Below, one piece after another: positions 46,923-56,648 of a DNA stretch of 64,000 bases. The position numbers and the translations under genes are program-made. The DNA is from Lachnospiraceae bacterium (GTDB lineage: Bacteria > Bacillota > Clostridia > Lachnospirales > Lachnospiraceae): positions 17,433 through 81,432 of the forward strand of contig JAGKTQ010000007.1 in the NCBI GenBank assembly GCA_021153325.1, written 5' to 3'. Below the pieces are notes generated by a model that searched no databases, was not told where the DNA came from, and was given only the letters and a program-made list of their open reading frames with translations. Every line of letters begins with the position of its first letter. The first letter of the stretch is position 1.

Positions 46923-47675
46923 TTAATTGTCATCCATTAGATCACGTAAATGTGACATTGCTTCTTTAATGCCGCCTACTTCATCTATAATACCTTCTTT
47001 TACAGTCTCCGCTCCAACTAATATCGTACCTACGTCCTTTGTCAGCATTTTTGTTTCCATCATCAATGCCTCGATCCGTTCTTTCTTGATCTTACAATGG
47101 TCACAGACAAATCCGGTAATTCTGTTTTGTATTTGCATAAAATAATCAAAAGTCTGTGGAACACCGATCACCATTCCGTTCATTCTGACCGGATGAATGA
47201 CCATCGTACCAGTAGGAACGATATAAGAATAATCCGTACTCACTGCAATGGGAACACCAATGGAATGGCTGCCTCCTAAAACAAGCGATACGGTAGGCTT
47301 ACTCAATGATGCGATCATTTCTGCAATAGCAAGTCCCGCCTCCACATCTCCTCCCATTGTATTTAACAAGATCAATACCCCACCTATTTCGTCATTGTCT
47401 TCAATGACTGCAAGCTGTGGAAGTATATGCTCGTACTTAGTTGTTTTGGAAGAATTTCCTAATATATCATGCCCCTCGATCTCACCAATGATCGTAATTA
47501 AATGAATGGATTTCTTTCCTTCCTCCCCTTCCAATGTAATCTGTCCAGTTTCCTCTATCCGCTTATCCTTATGTTCTTCTTCCTCTCTTTTTTCTTTTGG
47601 GTCCTTTACCGCATCACTTTTTTTGTACTTTACTTCTTTTTCATTTTTACCTTTATTATTTTTTCCATTTCCCAT
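46923..47675 (-). CDS. tepA: ClpP-like protease TepA (YmfB)
   Basis: A 250-residue protein of the ClpP/crotonase fold. After a Lys/Glu-rich N-terminal tail of about 60 residues comes a ClpP-like domain: LNTMGGDVEAGLAIAEMIASL, SLVLGGSHSIGVPIAVSTD (with the candidate nucleophile Ser), GTMVIHPVRMNGMV (catalytic His). TepA of B. subtilis was named a translocation-enhancing protease; it acts without a Clp ATPase partner being known. Its position just upstream of spoIIIE/ftsK supports the assignment. A terminator hairpin lies only 26 bases before the ATG. Confidence 0.88.
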   Translation of the reverse strand: MGNGKNNKGKNEKEVKYKKSDAVKDPKEKREEEEHKDKRIEETGQITLEGEEGKKSIHLITIIGEIEGHDILGNSSKTTKYEHILPQLAVIEDNDEIGGVLILLNTMGGDVEAGLAIAEMIASLSKPTVSLVLGGSHSIGVPIAVSTDYSYIVPTGTMVIHPVRMNGMVIGVPQTFDYFMQIQNRITGFVCDHCKIKKERIEALMMETKMLTKDVGTILVGAETVKEGIIDEVGGIKEAMSHLRDLMDDN

Positions 47676-47701
47676 ATTATGACTTTGACCTGCCTTTCAT
47701 C

Positions 47702-47728
47702 AAAAAAGGAACCTTTCGGTTCCCTTTT
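47702..47728 (-). terminator. Rho-independent terminator after the GT39-like gene
   Basis: On the minus strand GGAACC (47723-47718) and GGTTCC (47713-47708) pair around a GAAA tetraloop, extended by AAAA/TTTT, and TTTTTT follows. It lies 26 bases after the stop of the GT39-like gene and 26 bases before the tepA ATG, so tepA must start within or just after it, or depend on read-through. Confidence 0.85.
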
Positions 47729-47753
47729 AGCTTGCGCATATTTTTTAAAACTA

Positions 47754-49250
47754 TTACTTCAAATCAAAATCATCGTCGTCACTTACTTCAATATCATATT
47801 TCATTAAGTGCTCTTCTGGCTCAAATTTGTAATCCATCGTTTTCTTTACATGTTTTTTAGGAAGAGGCAGTGGATTTTCAATAAATTGAATCTGTTTTTT
47901 CTCTTCTCCATTTTCTGGTCTTTCGCTTTCTGTTTCCACAGACTCATCCTCAGTCTTTTCCTGTTTTTCCTTCGTTTCGCCTGTTATTTGACTCACTGTC
48001 ACCACAGCTTCTTCTCTTGCTTTTTGTTTGATCGTCATAATAGACGTCACACCGATTGCTGCAAGCATAGCCCAATATGCAGTAGCAATCATCTGATAAC
48101 TCATATTCTGGCTTCCAAAAGAAACAAAAGCTGCCAAAACAAGCACTGAAAGCATATACAAGTAACTGCTATTTCCTTTTTTTAACAAAAATGCGATTGC
48201 AAGCCATGCCGCTCCTATACAACCTGCAAGACTTCCCATAATCGTCATATCCGGTCCGGCTATTACTGCATTCCAGGAAAACTTCTGAAAATACAAATTG
48301 CACCATTCCCCAAAAACGGAAACAAAGGATGTATGGTTAAAAAACGAATTTGCAAAAAATAGTCCTACCATGCTGATACCAAATCCACCTATTGCAAAAC
48401 TCACATAAGCAATCGTACGTCCTGCTTTCCGCTTCTTTCCAAAAATAACAAACACCATGGCTGCCAAAAGTAAAATACCTATGATATCCAAATAAGATAC
48501 ATATCCAATGCCAACTCCAAGAAAGAAAAGCAACGTAGATGCTGCTACGATATTTCTCTTTCCCTTTTCCTCATACTTCTTAAAAAAAGAAATCAAAAGA
48601 AACATTCCGGCAAAAAGGAAAAAATACAAATTTTCCGGTGTTAAAGTAAATCCATATTCAATCATTGCCGGAAAAAATGCAAGCACCGCAACAAAAATCA
48701 CTGCTTCCATTTTTCCTAGCATATTTCTTATCGCAAAATAGAAAAATAAAATTCCGCACAACTGTAATACAAGCTGCATTACAATGCCTGCTTCTTGTTT
48801 ATTACCTAACAGAGAAAATAAAGTGGATAACATACCCGTATATAAATAGGATGCCCCATGACTGATAAAAGGTATACCAGTACCTTCCTTTATAGTCGCC
48901 ATTTCATAATACTGCATCGTGCCTAAGCATTCTGAAAATCGATGCATATACCAATAAACTCTGATTAAGATCGCACCTGCAAACGTAGATAATGCAAAAA
49001 ATACTTCCCAAAGCATTTTGGAATGACTACTGATAGAAACTCTATTACTCCATTCCTTATAAAGCAAACATAACAGTTTATATATTCCAAAAATACATAC
49101 AAACGTACCGCAAACAATTGCAATCGTTGTATATTTTCCAAATTGCAGTGCACTACATTGTGCATTAATGTAAGTTGCTATAAAAACACAAAGTACTATG
49201 GAATAAACTGCCCAAATGATCCAGGCAAACAAATTTTTCTTTAAACTCAT
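47754..49250 (-). CDS. GT39-like (ArnT/PMT-type) multi-pass membrane protein
   Basis: A 498-residue membrane protein with about 10-11 helices in residues 10-400 and a hydrophilic tail. The first outer loop has AGAILIRVYWYMHRFSECLG and SHGASYLYTGML, the region where GT-C glycosyltransferases keep acidic catalytic residues; an Asp/Glu pair is not obvious (FSECLG and YEMATIKEG are the candidates). The cytoplasmic C-terminal tail (residues about 415-498) is rich in Glu/Lys and ends in ENPLPLPKKHVKKTMDY and DDDDFDLK, a tail I associate with Lachnospiraceae GT39-like proteins. Sugar transfer from a lipid donor is an inference. Confidence 0.65.
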   Translation of the reverse strand: MSLKKNLFAWIIWAVYSIVLCVFIATYINAQCSALQFGKYTTIAIVCGTFVCIFGIYKLLCLLYKEWSNRVSISSHSKMLWEVFFALSTFAGAILIRVYWYMHRFSECLGTMQYYEMATIKEGTGIPFISHGASYLYTGMLSTLFSLLGNKQEAGIVMQLVLQLCGILFFYFAIRNMLGKMEAVIFVAVLAFFPAMIEYGFTLTPENLYFFLFAGMFLLISFFKKYEEKGKRNIVAASTLLFFLGVGIGYVSYLDIIGILLLAAMVFVIFGKKRKAGRTIAYVSFAIGGFGISMVGLFFANSFFNHTSFVSVFGEWCNLYFQKFSWNAVIAGPDMTIMGSLAGCIGAAWLAIAFLLKKGNSSYLYMLSVLVLAAFVSFGSQNMSYQMIATAYWAMLAAIGVTSIMTIKQKAREEAVVTVSQITGETKEKQEKTEDESVETESERPENGEEKKQIQFIENPLPLPKKHVKKTMDYKFEPEEHLMKYDIEVSDDDDFDLK

Positions 49251-49298
49251 GATTCTTCATTCCTTTTTTCTTCAGGCAGTCAATCCAAGTAAAAGTTC

Positions 49299-50567
49299 CT
49301 ACTGTTCAATTGCCTGTTTCAAGTCAGCAATAATATCATCAACGTGTTCAATACCCACCGAAAGACGGATCAAATCCGGTGCTACTCCTGCTTCCTTCAA
49401 CTGCTCGTCATTCATCTGTCTGTGTGTATGACTTGCAGGATGAAGCACGCATGTTCTTGCATCTGCCACATGGGTAACGATAGCAGCCAGTTTTAATTTA
49501 TCCATCATATCGGATGCTGCCTGTCTTCCGCCCTTAAGACCAAAGGAAATAACACCACAAGTTCCTTTTGGCATATATTTTTGTGCAAGTTCATAATATT
49601 TATTGCTCTTTAAGCCTGGATAATTTACCCACGCTACATTTTCATTGCTTTCCAAAAATTCTGCAACCTTCTGTGCATTATAGCAATGACGCTCCATACG
49701 TAAAGGTAATGTTTCCAGACCAACATTTAAAAGAAATGCATTTTGTGGTGCCTGAATAGAACCCAAATCTCTCATGAGCTGTACTGTTGCTTTTGTAATA
49801 TAAGCTTTCTTTCCAAATTTCTCTGTATAAGTAACCCCATGATAAGATTCATCCGGTGTACATAATCCTGGGAATTTATCCGGGTAATCTGTCCAATTGA
49901 AATTACCGGAATCCACAATAGCTCCGCCTACTGCCATGGCATGTCCATCCATATATTTTGTTGTAGAATGTGTTACAATATCCGCGCCCCATTCAAATGG
50001 ATTACAATTGATCGGTGTTGCAAACGTGTTATCTACAATAAGAGGAACCTGATGAGAATGAGCTAACCGTGCAAATTTCTCAATATCTAATACAACAAGT
50101 GCAGGATTAGCAATGGTTTCTGCAAGTACACATTTTGTATTTGGTCTGAATGCTTTTGCTAATTCTTCCTCAGAGGCATCCGGATCTACAACAGTACATT
50201 CGATTCCCATCTTTTTCATGGTTACTGTCAAAAGATTAAAAGTACCGCCATATACAGTAGAAGACATGACTACATGATCTCCGCATTCACAAATATTGAA
50301 TACCGCATAGTAGTTTGCCGCCTGTCCAGAAGACGTCAGCATGGCAGCTACACCGCCTTCCAACTCGCAAATCTTCTGTGCAACAAAATCGTTTGTAGGA
50401 TTTTGTAATCTTGTATAAAAATATCCTTCTTCTTCCAAGTCGAACAGTCTTCCCATCTGCTCAGAAGTCTCATATTTATATGTAGTGCTCTGATAAATAG
50501 GTAACACTCTTGGCTCTCCATTTTTTGGTTTCCATCCTGACTGAATACAAATTGTCTCTTTCTTCAT
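49299..50567 (-). CDS. metY: O-acetylhomoserine aminocarboxypropyltransferase (homocysteine synthase)
   Basis: A 422-residue Cys/Met-metabolism PLP enzyme. The Schiff-base Lys is in [23 protein letters not shown] (about residue 208); [22 protein letters not shown] and [13 protein letters not shown] bind the cofactor phosphate. The length and the [16 protein letters not shown] insertion match the MetY type, which makes homocysteine from O-acetylhomoserine and sulfide, better than cystathionine gamma-synthase. No SAM riboswitch can fit in the 26-base gap upstream, so it may be co-transcribed with yebC. Confidence 0.9.
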   Translation of the reverse strand: MKKETICIQSGWKPKNGEPRVLPIYQSTTYKYETSEQMGRLFDLEEEGYFYTRLQNPTNDFVAQKICELEGGVAAMLTSSGQAANYYAVFNICECGDHVVMSSTVYGGTFNLLTVTMKKMGIECTVVDPDASEEELAKAFRPNTKCVLAETIANPALVVLDIEKFARLAHSHQVPLIVDNTFATPINCNPFEWGADIVTHSTTKYMDGHAMAVGGAIVDSGNFNWTDYPDKFPGLCTPDESYHGVTYTEKFGKKAYITKATVQLMRDLGSIQAPQNAFLLNVGLETLPLRMERHCYNAQKVAEFLESNENVAWVNYPGLKSNKYYELAQKYMPKGTCGVISFGLKGGRQAASDMMDKLKLAAIVTHVADARTCVLHPASHTHRQMNDEQLKEAGVAPDLIRLSVGIEHVDDIIADLKQAIEQ

Positions 50568-50593
50568 GGCAGTTCTCCTTGTCTTTTTAAATT

Positions 50594-51322
50594 TTATTCA
50601 TCCCAGTTATGATATACTGCCTGTACATCATCATCATCGTCTAATAAATCCAATGTTCTCTGCAAGTTCTTGATCGCTGTTTCATCTGTCAGCTCAACAT
50701 AATTCTGAGGTATCATAGTTACCTCTGCAGAAACAAATACAATTCCGGCTTCTTCCAATGCTTTACGAACTTCTTCAAAGCTGTCTGGATCTGTGATAAC
50801 TTCGTAGCTGTCTTCTTCCTCTGCGAAATCTTCTGCTCCTGCATCCAACGCTGTCATCATCAAATCGTCAGCATCCATATCACACTCTTCTTTATCAATA
50901 ATGATCTGTCCTTTTTTATCGAACATGAAAGATACACAACCTTGTGTTCCGATGCTTCCCTGTCCTTTTGTGAAAGCACTTCTAACATTTGCTGCTGTTC
51001 TGTTCTTATTGTCGGTAAGCGCATCTACAATAATGGCAATACCATTTGGACCATATCCTTCATAAGTTACATATTCGTAATTTACGTTTCCTACATCACC
51101 AGCTGCTTTTTTAATACCACGGTCAATCGTATCATTTGGCATGTTATTTGCTTTTGCTTTTGCAATAACCTGTGCCAATTTAAAATTATTTGTCGGGTCT
51201 GGACCACCTTCTTTTACTGCAACTGCAATTTCTCTTCCAATAATAGTAAAGATCTTACCTTTCGCAGCATCATTTTTCTCTTTCTTATGTTTAATGTTTG
51301 CAAATTTTGAATGTCCTGACAT
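50594..51322 (-). CDS. yebC: YebC/PmpR family protein (TACO1 family)
   Basis: A 242-residue protein that starts with [23 protein letters not shown], the hallmark of YebC. The three-domain layout is clear, with [28 protein letters not shown] in the middle and a C-terminal [15 protein letters not shown]. Family members have been called DNA-binding regulators; more recent work on YebC/TACO1 points to a role in translation. Either is possible here. AAAGGAG precedes the ATG. Confidence 0.95.
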   Translation of the reverse strand: MSGHSKFANIKHKKEKNDAAKGKIFTIIGREIAVAVKEGGPDPTNNFKLAQVIAKAKANNMPNDTIDRGIKKAAGDVGNVNYEYVTYEGYGPNGIAIIVDALTDNKNRTAANVRSAFTKGQGSIGTQGCVSFMFDKKGQIIIDKEECDMDADDLMMTALDAGAEDFAEEEDSYEVITDPDSFEEVRKALEEAGIVFVSAEVTMIPQNYVELTDETAIKNLQRTLDLLDDDDDVQAVYHNWDE

Positions 51323-51369
51323 TTTCTTTATCTCCTTTTAATAATGCTCACTAATAATTAATAATACCA

Positions 51370-52683
51370 TTATTTTTTCTGTTGTTCAACATCCGCCTCG
51401 GTATTTTCTTCCAAAACCGTTTCTTCCGGCAGTTTCGTAACAAGTACTCTCGTGATCATCTTATTTTCAACTGACAGTATCTTGAAATTGTAACCTGCTG
51501 CATCCACAGAAAACTGTTCATCCTCTTCTGGAATCCGATCTAATTTTGAAATAAGAAATCCATTCAGCGTTTCAAATTCTTCCTCTTCAAAGGATATGTG
51601 GAGTTTTTCCTCCAATTCATCAAGCGGAGTCTTTCCTTCGATCACATATTCGTCTTCGCTTTTTTGTTCAATATACTTCTCATCCTCATCATACTCATCC
51701 AGTATATTCCCTACTATTTCCTCCAGTATATCTTCCATTGCGATAAGACCAGCTGTCTGCCCATATTCATCTATTACAATTACCATTTGTGTTTTTGTGG
51801 ACTGCATCTTCTTGAATAAAGCATCAATATTTCTTGTTTCTGGAATTACTTTTACTTCGCGCAAAAGTCCTGGAATCTTCCGTATCGGAATATTGATCTG
51901 TGCATCTTCATCATGAACGCGCATGGCATCCTTTAAATGTAAAATACCAATGATATGATCTATATTTTCTTCGTAGACCGGATATCTGCTGTTTTTCTCA
52001 GAAAGCATGAATCGAATAGCTTCCTTTAACGGTGTATCTCCATCAATGGCAACGATCTGATTTCTGTGTGTCATGATGTCTTTTGCTTCTTTGTCACCGA
52101 ACTCAAAAATATTCGTGATCATTTCTGCTTCACTTGCCAAAAGAACTCCCTGCTCATGCCCTTCATTTACCATAGAAATAATTTCTTCTTCTGTTACATC
52201 CGGACCAGTTTCCTTCTCTTTAATTCCAAACATTCTCAGAACAAATCTGGCTGTTACCGAAACAATACCTGTAATCGGTGTCAATACACATGTAATAAAA
52301 AATGCTGCATTTACAAAAGAATACGCCCATTGCAGAGGATATTTTGCTGCTATTTTTTTTGGAATTAAAATACCAAAGGTCAATATCACATAAAGCAGAA
52401 TGACAGCAGCCAAAAATTCATTTTTTATGTATATCCCAAGAAGTTCTAAATAAACTGCCCCAATTCCAATATTGATCATAGTTCCAACAAGCTGTACTGT
52501 ATTAACAAAACGAGCTGGATCTTCCATAATCTTTTTCAAACGTTTCGTTTTTTTCGATTCCTCATCCTTCAGATCTTTCTCGTCCAAATTGATCAGTGCT
52601 GCACCAAATCCATAAAAAAACATATCAATTAATAATAGAACTATAAAAATAATAATACTGGCAGTAGGCCCATCGTCGCCCAT
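51370..52683 (-). CDS. Hemolysin C/CorC family CNNM-CBS transporter-like protein
   Basis: A 437-residue protein with an N-terminal CNNM/DUF21 membrane domain (about 1-150, three to four helices), a CBS pair at about 195-320 (DIMTHRNQIVAIDGDTPLKEA and IIGILHLKDAMRV), and a C-terminal CorC_HlyC domain (DEYVIEGKTPLDELEEKLHI). Members are linked to magnesium or cobalt export and acid tolerance; this one lacks evidence for a specific ion. A long acidic tail ends the protein. No ribosome site problem is evident. Confidence 0.88.
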   Translation of the reverse strand: MGDDGPTASIIIFIVLLLIDMFFYGFGAALINLDEKDLKDEESKKTKRLKKIMEDPARFVNTVQLVGTMINIGIGAVYLELLGIYIKNEFLAAVILLYVILTFGILIPKKIAAKYPLQWAYSFVNAAFFITCVLTPITGIVSVTARFVLRMFGIKEKETGPDVTEEEIISMVNEGHEQGVLLASEAEMITNIFEFGDKEAKDIMTHRNQIVAIDGDTPLKEAIRFMLSEKNSRYPVYEENIDHIIGILHLKDAMRVHDEDAQINIPIRKIPGLLREVKVIPETRNIDALFKKMQSTKTQMVIVIDEYGQTAGLIAMEDILEEIVGNILDEYDEDEKYIEQKSEDEYVIEGKTPLDELEEKLHISFEEEEFETLNGFLISKLDRIPEEDEQFSVDAAGYNFKILSVENKMITRVLVTKLPEETVLEENTEADVEQQKK

Positions 52684-52747
52684 TGTCTCATCTCCCTTAA
52701 AAATAATTATCTAAAAAAATATACCATTTCTATTCCATTACGTCAAG

Positions 52748-52793
52748 AAACCCCGCAGATTGGAACATAAGCTCTATCTTGCGGGGTTTTTTT
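52748..52793 (-). terminator. GC-rich hairpin between mazF and the CNNM gene
   Basis: AAACCCCGCA (52748-52757) and TGCGGGGTTT (52780-52789) pair perfectly around 22 bases. The stronger T-run (seven T) is on the plus strand; on the minus strand, the direction of the mazF transcript, the stem is followed by TTTCTTG only. It is probably the mazF terminator, with better potential against plus-strand transcription. Confidence 0.7.
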
Positions 52794-52807
52794 CTAATTT
52801 TGTAACA

Positions 52808-53149
52808 TTATGTAGTTAGTTCCAAACTGACTGCAAGTGCATTGTTCACTTCTTTCATAATGTTACCATCTAAATGACACACTTTATCTTTTAAACGTTT
52901 TTTATCAATCGTTCGAAGCTGTTCTAATAAAATCACCGAATCCTTCACGATTTCATACTCTCTGCTGGAAAGTTCGATATGGGTCGGCAGCTTCGCCTTA
53001 TTCATCTTGGAAGTAATTGCTGCACAGATGACGGTAGGACTATGTTTGTTTCCTATATCATTCTGAATAATCAGAACCGGTCTGATCCCACCTTGTTCTG
53101 AACCGATCACCGGTCTTAAATCCGCATAATAAATATCACCGCGTCTCAT
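52808..53149 (-). CDS. mazF: MazF/PemK family mRNA interferase (EndoA-like) without adjacent antitoxin
   Basis: A 113-residue MazF-fold toxin. The core is typical of NdoA/Endo[37 protein letters not shown] (catalytic Arg) and [18 protein letters not shown] (catalytic Thr), [16 protein letters not shown]. It should cut mRNA at a short site. I use ATG 53149 with GGAAGGG nine bases upstream; ATGs at 53158 and 53179 lack good spacing. In B. subtilis an antitoxin gene (ndoAI) sits between alr and ndoA; here there are only 67 bases, too few for one. So the antitoxin is missing or elsewhere. Confidence 0.93.
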   Translation of the reverse strand: MRRGDIYYADLRPVIGSEQGGIRPVLIIQNDIGNKHSPTVICAAITSKMNKAKLPTHIELSSREYEIVKDSVILLEQLRTIDKKRLKDKVCHLDGNIMKEVNNALAVSLELTT

Positions 53150-53186
53150 TACTTTCATCCCTTCCGGGCAAGTTTTCATATTACCC

Positions 53187-53203
53187 TGTCAATAGCATTG
53201 ACA
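53187..53203. repeat. 17-bp palindrome between alr and mazF
   Basis: TGTCAAT-AGC-ATTGACA, two exact seven-base arms. The arms are identical to those of the palindrome upstream of rex (57359-57374), but the spacer is one base longer. It lies 38 bases before the mazF start and may be an operator or a chance repeat. Confidence 0.4.
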
Positions 53204-53216
53204 TTTTATCAGAAGG

Positions 53217-54404
53217 TTATTCATAATCATGAAAATGATTTTTTGTCTTTATGATCTGACCGTTCTTTTTATATACTCTTGGTATCCTTTTCCCCAGATC
53301 ACAGGCAAGCTCATAATTGAATCTGCCGGAAATATCACCTAATTCTTCCATTGTAATGGTCTCAGCTCCGTCACTTCCGATCAAAGTCACCTCGTCGTTT
53401 TCACAAACGCCTTCTATATCTGTCACATCTACCATGAACTGATCCATACAGATTCTACCAACGATTGGTGCTCTTTTCCCTCGGATAAGCACCTCACCTT
53501 TATTGGACAAAAGCCTTGGGTAACCATCTCCATAGCCGATCGGAATCGTCGCGATCATCCGTTCTTTATCCGCGATATAAGTTCTTCCATAACCGACCGC
53601 AGTTCCGGCTGGTATCGTTTTTACATAAACAACCGTACTCTTTAAACTGAGCGCCGCCTCTAACTTCACAATATCCTTTTTCACTGCATCCGATGGCCAA
53701 AGTCCATAAAGAGTAATCCCAGCGCGAACTACATCCATATTTGCCCGGCGCATTTCCACAATACCGGCACTGTTAGAGCAATGTTTAATAGCAAAAGTAA
53801 TCCCAAAACGTTTTTCTGCTTCTGCACAAAAATTCTGGAATGTTTCCATCTGCTCATTGGCATGCGTCTTATCTGCATGATCCGCTGTAGCAAAGTGAGT
53901 AAAAATCCCCTCTACTTCCACGCCCTCTGTTCCAAGTGCCTTTTCTATAAATGCAAAGCCGCTCTCATCCGGTAAAATTCCGATACGTGACATTCCGGTA
54001 TCTACCTTGATGTGAATTTTCACTTTTTTACCAAGATTCAACGCTGTTTCAGAAAGTTCTCTAAGCATATCTTCCCTAAAAACAGTTGGTCGTATTTCTT
54101 CCTTTACAAGCATTGGATAACTATAAGGAAAGGCATACCCTAAGATCAAAATCGGTTTCTTTATTCCTGCCATCCGCAAAATATGCGCTTCTTCTGAAGT
54201 TGCTACTGCAAAACCATACATATAATCAAGTGGTTCCAGCTCTTTTGCAATAGGAACTGCACCATGCCCATAGCCATCTGTTTTGATTACGCCCATCATT
54301 TTCGTCTTTTCATCTAAATTCGCCTTCATATTATCCATATTCCGGTGAATTTTGTCCAAATCAACTTCTGCATATCCTCGTGCGTACTCTGTCTTCCAAT
54401 CCAT
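53217..54404 (-). CDS. alr: Alanine racemase
   Basis: Alr makes D-alanine for peptidoglycan. The 395-residue sequence has the PLP Lys in MGVIKTDGYGHGAVPIA (about residue 37), PLP-contact HCSNSAGIVEM and RAGITLYGLWPS, and the C-terminal beta domain with RICMDQFMVDVT and the catalytic Tyr region VGYGRTYIADKER. Start ATG 54404 has GGAGGG five bases before; longer in-frame starts reach into nnr. It overlaps the nnr 3' end by 44 bases and is followed by mazF, as in other Firmicutes. Confidence 0.97.
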   Translation of the reverse strand: MDWKTEYARGYAEVDLDKIHRNMDNMKANLDEKTKMMGVIKTDGYGHGAVPIAKELEPLDYMYGFAVATSEEAHILRMAGIKKPILILGYAFPYSYPMLVKEEIRPTVFREDMLRELSETALNLGKKVKIHIKVDTGMSRIGILPDESGFAFIEKALGTEGVEVEGIFTHFATADHADKTHANEQMETFQNFCAEAEKRFGITFAIKHCSNSAGIVEMRRANMDVVRAGITLYGLWPSDAVKKDIVKLEAALSLKSTVVYVKTIPAGTAVGYGRTYIADKERMIATIPIGYGDGYPRLLSNKGEVLIRGKRAPIVGRICMDQFMVDVTDIEGVCENDEVTLIGSDGAETITMEELGDISGRFNYELACDLGKRIPRVYKKNGQIIKTKNHFHDYE

Positions 54405-55926
54405 TATGTCCCTCCAAATATGAAAACAGGCAGTCAAACTGTTTTATCAAATCACCTGCCATAAGCGTATATTCATTTTTCTTAAGTGCTGCCATGTCTC
54501 CTGCCATACCGTGAAGATAAACCCCAAGTACTGCCGCTTCAAATGCAGATATCTTCTGTGCAAGCAGTCCGGTTATCATTCCAGCAAGTACATCACCGCT
54601 TCCTGCTGTTGCCATACCAGAATTGCCCGTCGTATTCAAATAAGTATGTTCTCCCTTTTTGCATACCACTGTTCTAGCATCCTTACATACAAGCACACAA
54701 CCACATTCTTCTGCATAGCTTAGTGCCTCCTGTAGGAATGAAGCTTTGATCTCCGGTATACTTTTTCCTGAAAGACGTGCGAACTCTCCAATATGCGGTG
54801 TCAGAATAACAGCTCTTTTCTTTTCTATTATAGACTTTTTTAATGAATTGTATAGTCCAAAGTTTTCGGAAATTACATTTAATCCATCCGCATCTATTAC
54901 AAGCGGCTTGTCGCATTTTTCCAACACAAAGGCAAGCTTTTCTATTGTGGTTTTTCCTGTTCCACACCCCGGACCGACTAAAATACAGTCCGCCCACTCA
55001 CATCCCTTTTGCAGTTGTTCTTCCAATTCTTCTTTTGTTTCATATAATCCTAAAATGGCTTCTGGCAGCTTCTCTCCTAAAATGGCTTTGTTCTCTTTAT
55101 CGGTCACGATCCTTACCATACCACAGCCTGTACGAAATGCTGCTTCTGCACTTAAAACACAAGCGCCGCTCATTTCCTTATTCCCGGCTATCACTAAAAC
55201 TTTCCCAAAGGTGCCTTTATTCCCATCTTTTCTCCTCGTAGGTAAAAGCTCTGCCGGTTTCTCATCATGACAAAATACATGTGGAAGCTTTCCTTCAAAA
55301 CCTTCTTCTGTAATACCGATCTGTTTCGTATATACTTTTCCTGTATAATAACAGCCGGGATATAATATCATGCCGAGCTTACGATAGGCAAAAGTCACCG
55401 TTGCATCTGCTTTTATTGCAACCCCCATGACTTCTCCCGTATCCGTGTGAATACCGGAAGGCATATCCACGCTGATCTTCCATGCCTTTCTTTCATTGAT
55501 CTTCTGCACAATTTCTTTGAACTTTCCTTCTAACGTTCGTGTCAGACCAATGCCGAATATAGCATCCACAATAATATCATATTCATTCTCTGGAAAGCTG
55601 GTGCAAATTTCCCATCCATATGCTTCAATAATCGTTACCTGCAGCTCCATCAACTCTGAAAATCTTGCCCGTTCCCCGGCAAAAAAAAAGGTAACCTGAA
55701 AGCCCTCCTGCATAAGCATTCTTCCTACCGCAATACCATCAGCTCCATTGTTACCTGTTCCTGCTACAATCAAAACTTTTCCTCGGTCTTCATTGTAACG
55801 ACTCTTTATCACATCCACGACTCCAAGCGCTGCCCGTTCCATAAGAACAACCGCCGGAACGTGAAATTTTTCTATTGTATTTGAATCACATCTGCGCATT
55901 TCCTCTGCACTTACAAGATATTCCAT
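54361..55926 (-). CDS. nnr: Bifunctional NAD(P)H-hydrate epimerase/ADP-dependent dehydratase
   Basis: A fusion of two repair enzymes for damaged NAD(P)H. The N-terminal YjeF_N domain (1-215: GTGNNGADGIAVGRML, DAIFGIGLTR) is the epimerase; the C-terminal carbohydrate-kinase-like domain (225-515: VIAGNKEMSGACVLSAEAAFRTG, GPGCGTGKTT, TAGSGDVLAGMITGLLAQ) is the dehydratase. The 521 residues match E. coli Nnr (YjeF). It directly precedes alr with an overlap. The redox-related Rex gene lies two genes upstream. Confidence 0.95.
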   Translation of the reverse strand: MEYLVSAEEMRRCDSNTIEKFHVPAVVLMERAALGVVDVIKSRYNEDRGKVLIVAGTGNNGADGIAVGRMLMQEGFQVTFFFAGERARFSELMELQVTIIEAYGWEICTSFPENEYDIIVDAIFGIGLTRTLEGKFKEIVQKINERKAWKISVDMPSGIHTDTGEVMGVAIKADATVTFAYRKLGMILYPGCYYTGKVYTKQIGITEEGFEGKLPHVFCHDEKPAELLPTRRKDGNKGTFGKVLVIAGNKEMSGACVLSAEAAFRTGCGMVRIVTDKENKAILGEKLPEAILGLYETKEELEEQLQKGCEWADCILVGPGCGTGKTTIEKLAFVLEKCDKPLVIDADGLNVISENFGLYNSLKKSIIEKKRAVILTPHIGEFARLSGKSIPEIKASFLQEALSYAEECGCVLVCKDARTVVCKKGEHTYLNTTGNSGMATAGSGDVLAGMITGLLAQKISAFEAAVLGVYLHGMAGDMAALKKNEYTLMAGDLIKQFDCLFSYLEGHNGLEDRVRTRICRS

Positions 55927-55934
55927 ATTCCCTC

Positions 55935-56600
55935 TTACTTTTCTTCTTTAATACCGCCAAGTGGTGAAGTCAGATCATTTTCTTTCTTTTCTTCAAGTGG
56001 ATTATAACGCATATCAAAAAGTTCTAAAACTTCTGCTCCAAAAATGTCATGCATATAAGCATATAACTGCTTATTCGCATTTTCACGTTCCTGCTTTCTG
56101 ACAACATTTTTCTTTAATTCTACACGAACATTGTTAATCCACTTTGTAATTGCTTCAATTTCTCCTGTATTTTCCTGTAAACGGTTATAACACACTTCCA
56201 TTGTCGCTATCATCAGCTGCATATTCAAATTTTCGATCTGTCCGGGAAGTGTTTCCATTTCCTTTTTGTATGCATCCAATTTTTCATTGCATTCTTTTAC
56301 AAGTCGTTTATTGGCATCAATCTTTTTGTCATTTACCTTTTCATTGACACCCTGATCTAATTCATCTACCGCAATGACAATTTCATTCATCAGCTTCTTT
56401 TTTAGTTTCCGGATATCTTTACTCTCCGTATTTACTTTTCCCTGTCTTTTGATCAGTTTATTCAACTGTTCTTCCAGACGTCTAATCCGTGGAGTTGGCT
56501 CTGTCTGTGTAAAAAGCTGATGCCATTTATTATCAAGGGGCAACAAAGGAATCTCTTTTCCTTCCATTGCCTTTCTGTATTTTTCATCTGAATGTGGCAT
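55935..56600 (-). CDS. Coiled-coil protein of unknown function
   Basis: A 221-residue, mostly helical and highly charged protein with no signal peptide or membrane segment. Long coiled-coil stretches are seen at about 35-85 (RIRRLEEQLNKLIKRQGKV) and 100-140 (ANKRLVKECNEKLDAYKKEM). The N-terminus, RKAMEGKEIPLLPLDNKWHQLF, looks conserved. I do not recognise a function. ATG 56600 is preceded by AAAGG. In the alr-nnr neighbourhood this place is often held by acpS, which is absent here. Confidence 0.6.
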   Translation of the reverse strand: MPHSDEKYRKAMEGKEIPLLPLDNKWHQLFTQTEPTPRIRRLEEQLNKLIKRQGKVNTESKDIRKLKKKLMNEIVIAVDELDQGVNEKVNDKKIDANKRLVKECNEKLDAYKKEMETLPGQIENLNMQLMIATMEVCYNRLQENTGEIEAITKWINNVRVELKKNVVRKQERENANKQLYAYMHDIFGAEVLELFDMRYNPLEEKKENDLTSPLGGIKEEK

Positions 56601-56648
56601 ATTTACCAATCCTTTCTGCCATATCACTTTAAATCAGATTTCCTATAA

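Noticed and set aside
50567..50594. Possible SAM riboswitch before the homocysteine synthase gene
   Set aside because: The gap to yebC is only 26 bases; there is no room for an S-box or other known SAM aptamer.
51337..51372. AATAATG...CATTATT repeat between the CNNM and yebC genes as a terminator
   Set aside because: Seven AT-rich pairs with a long loop and no T-run; too weak.
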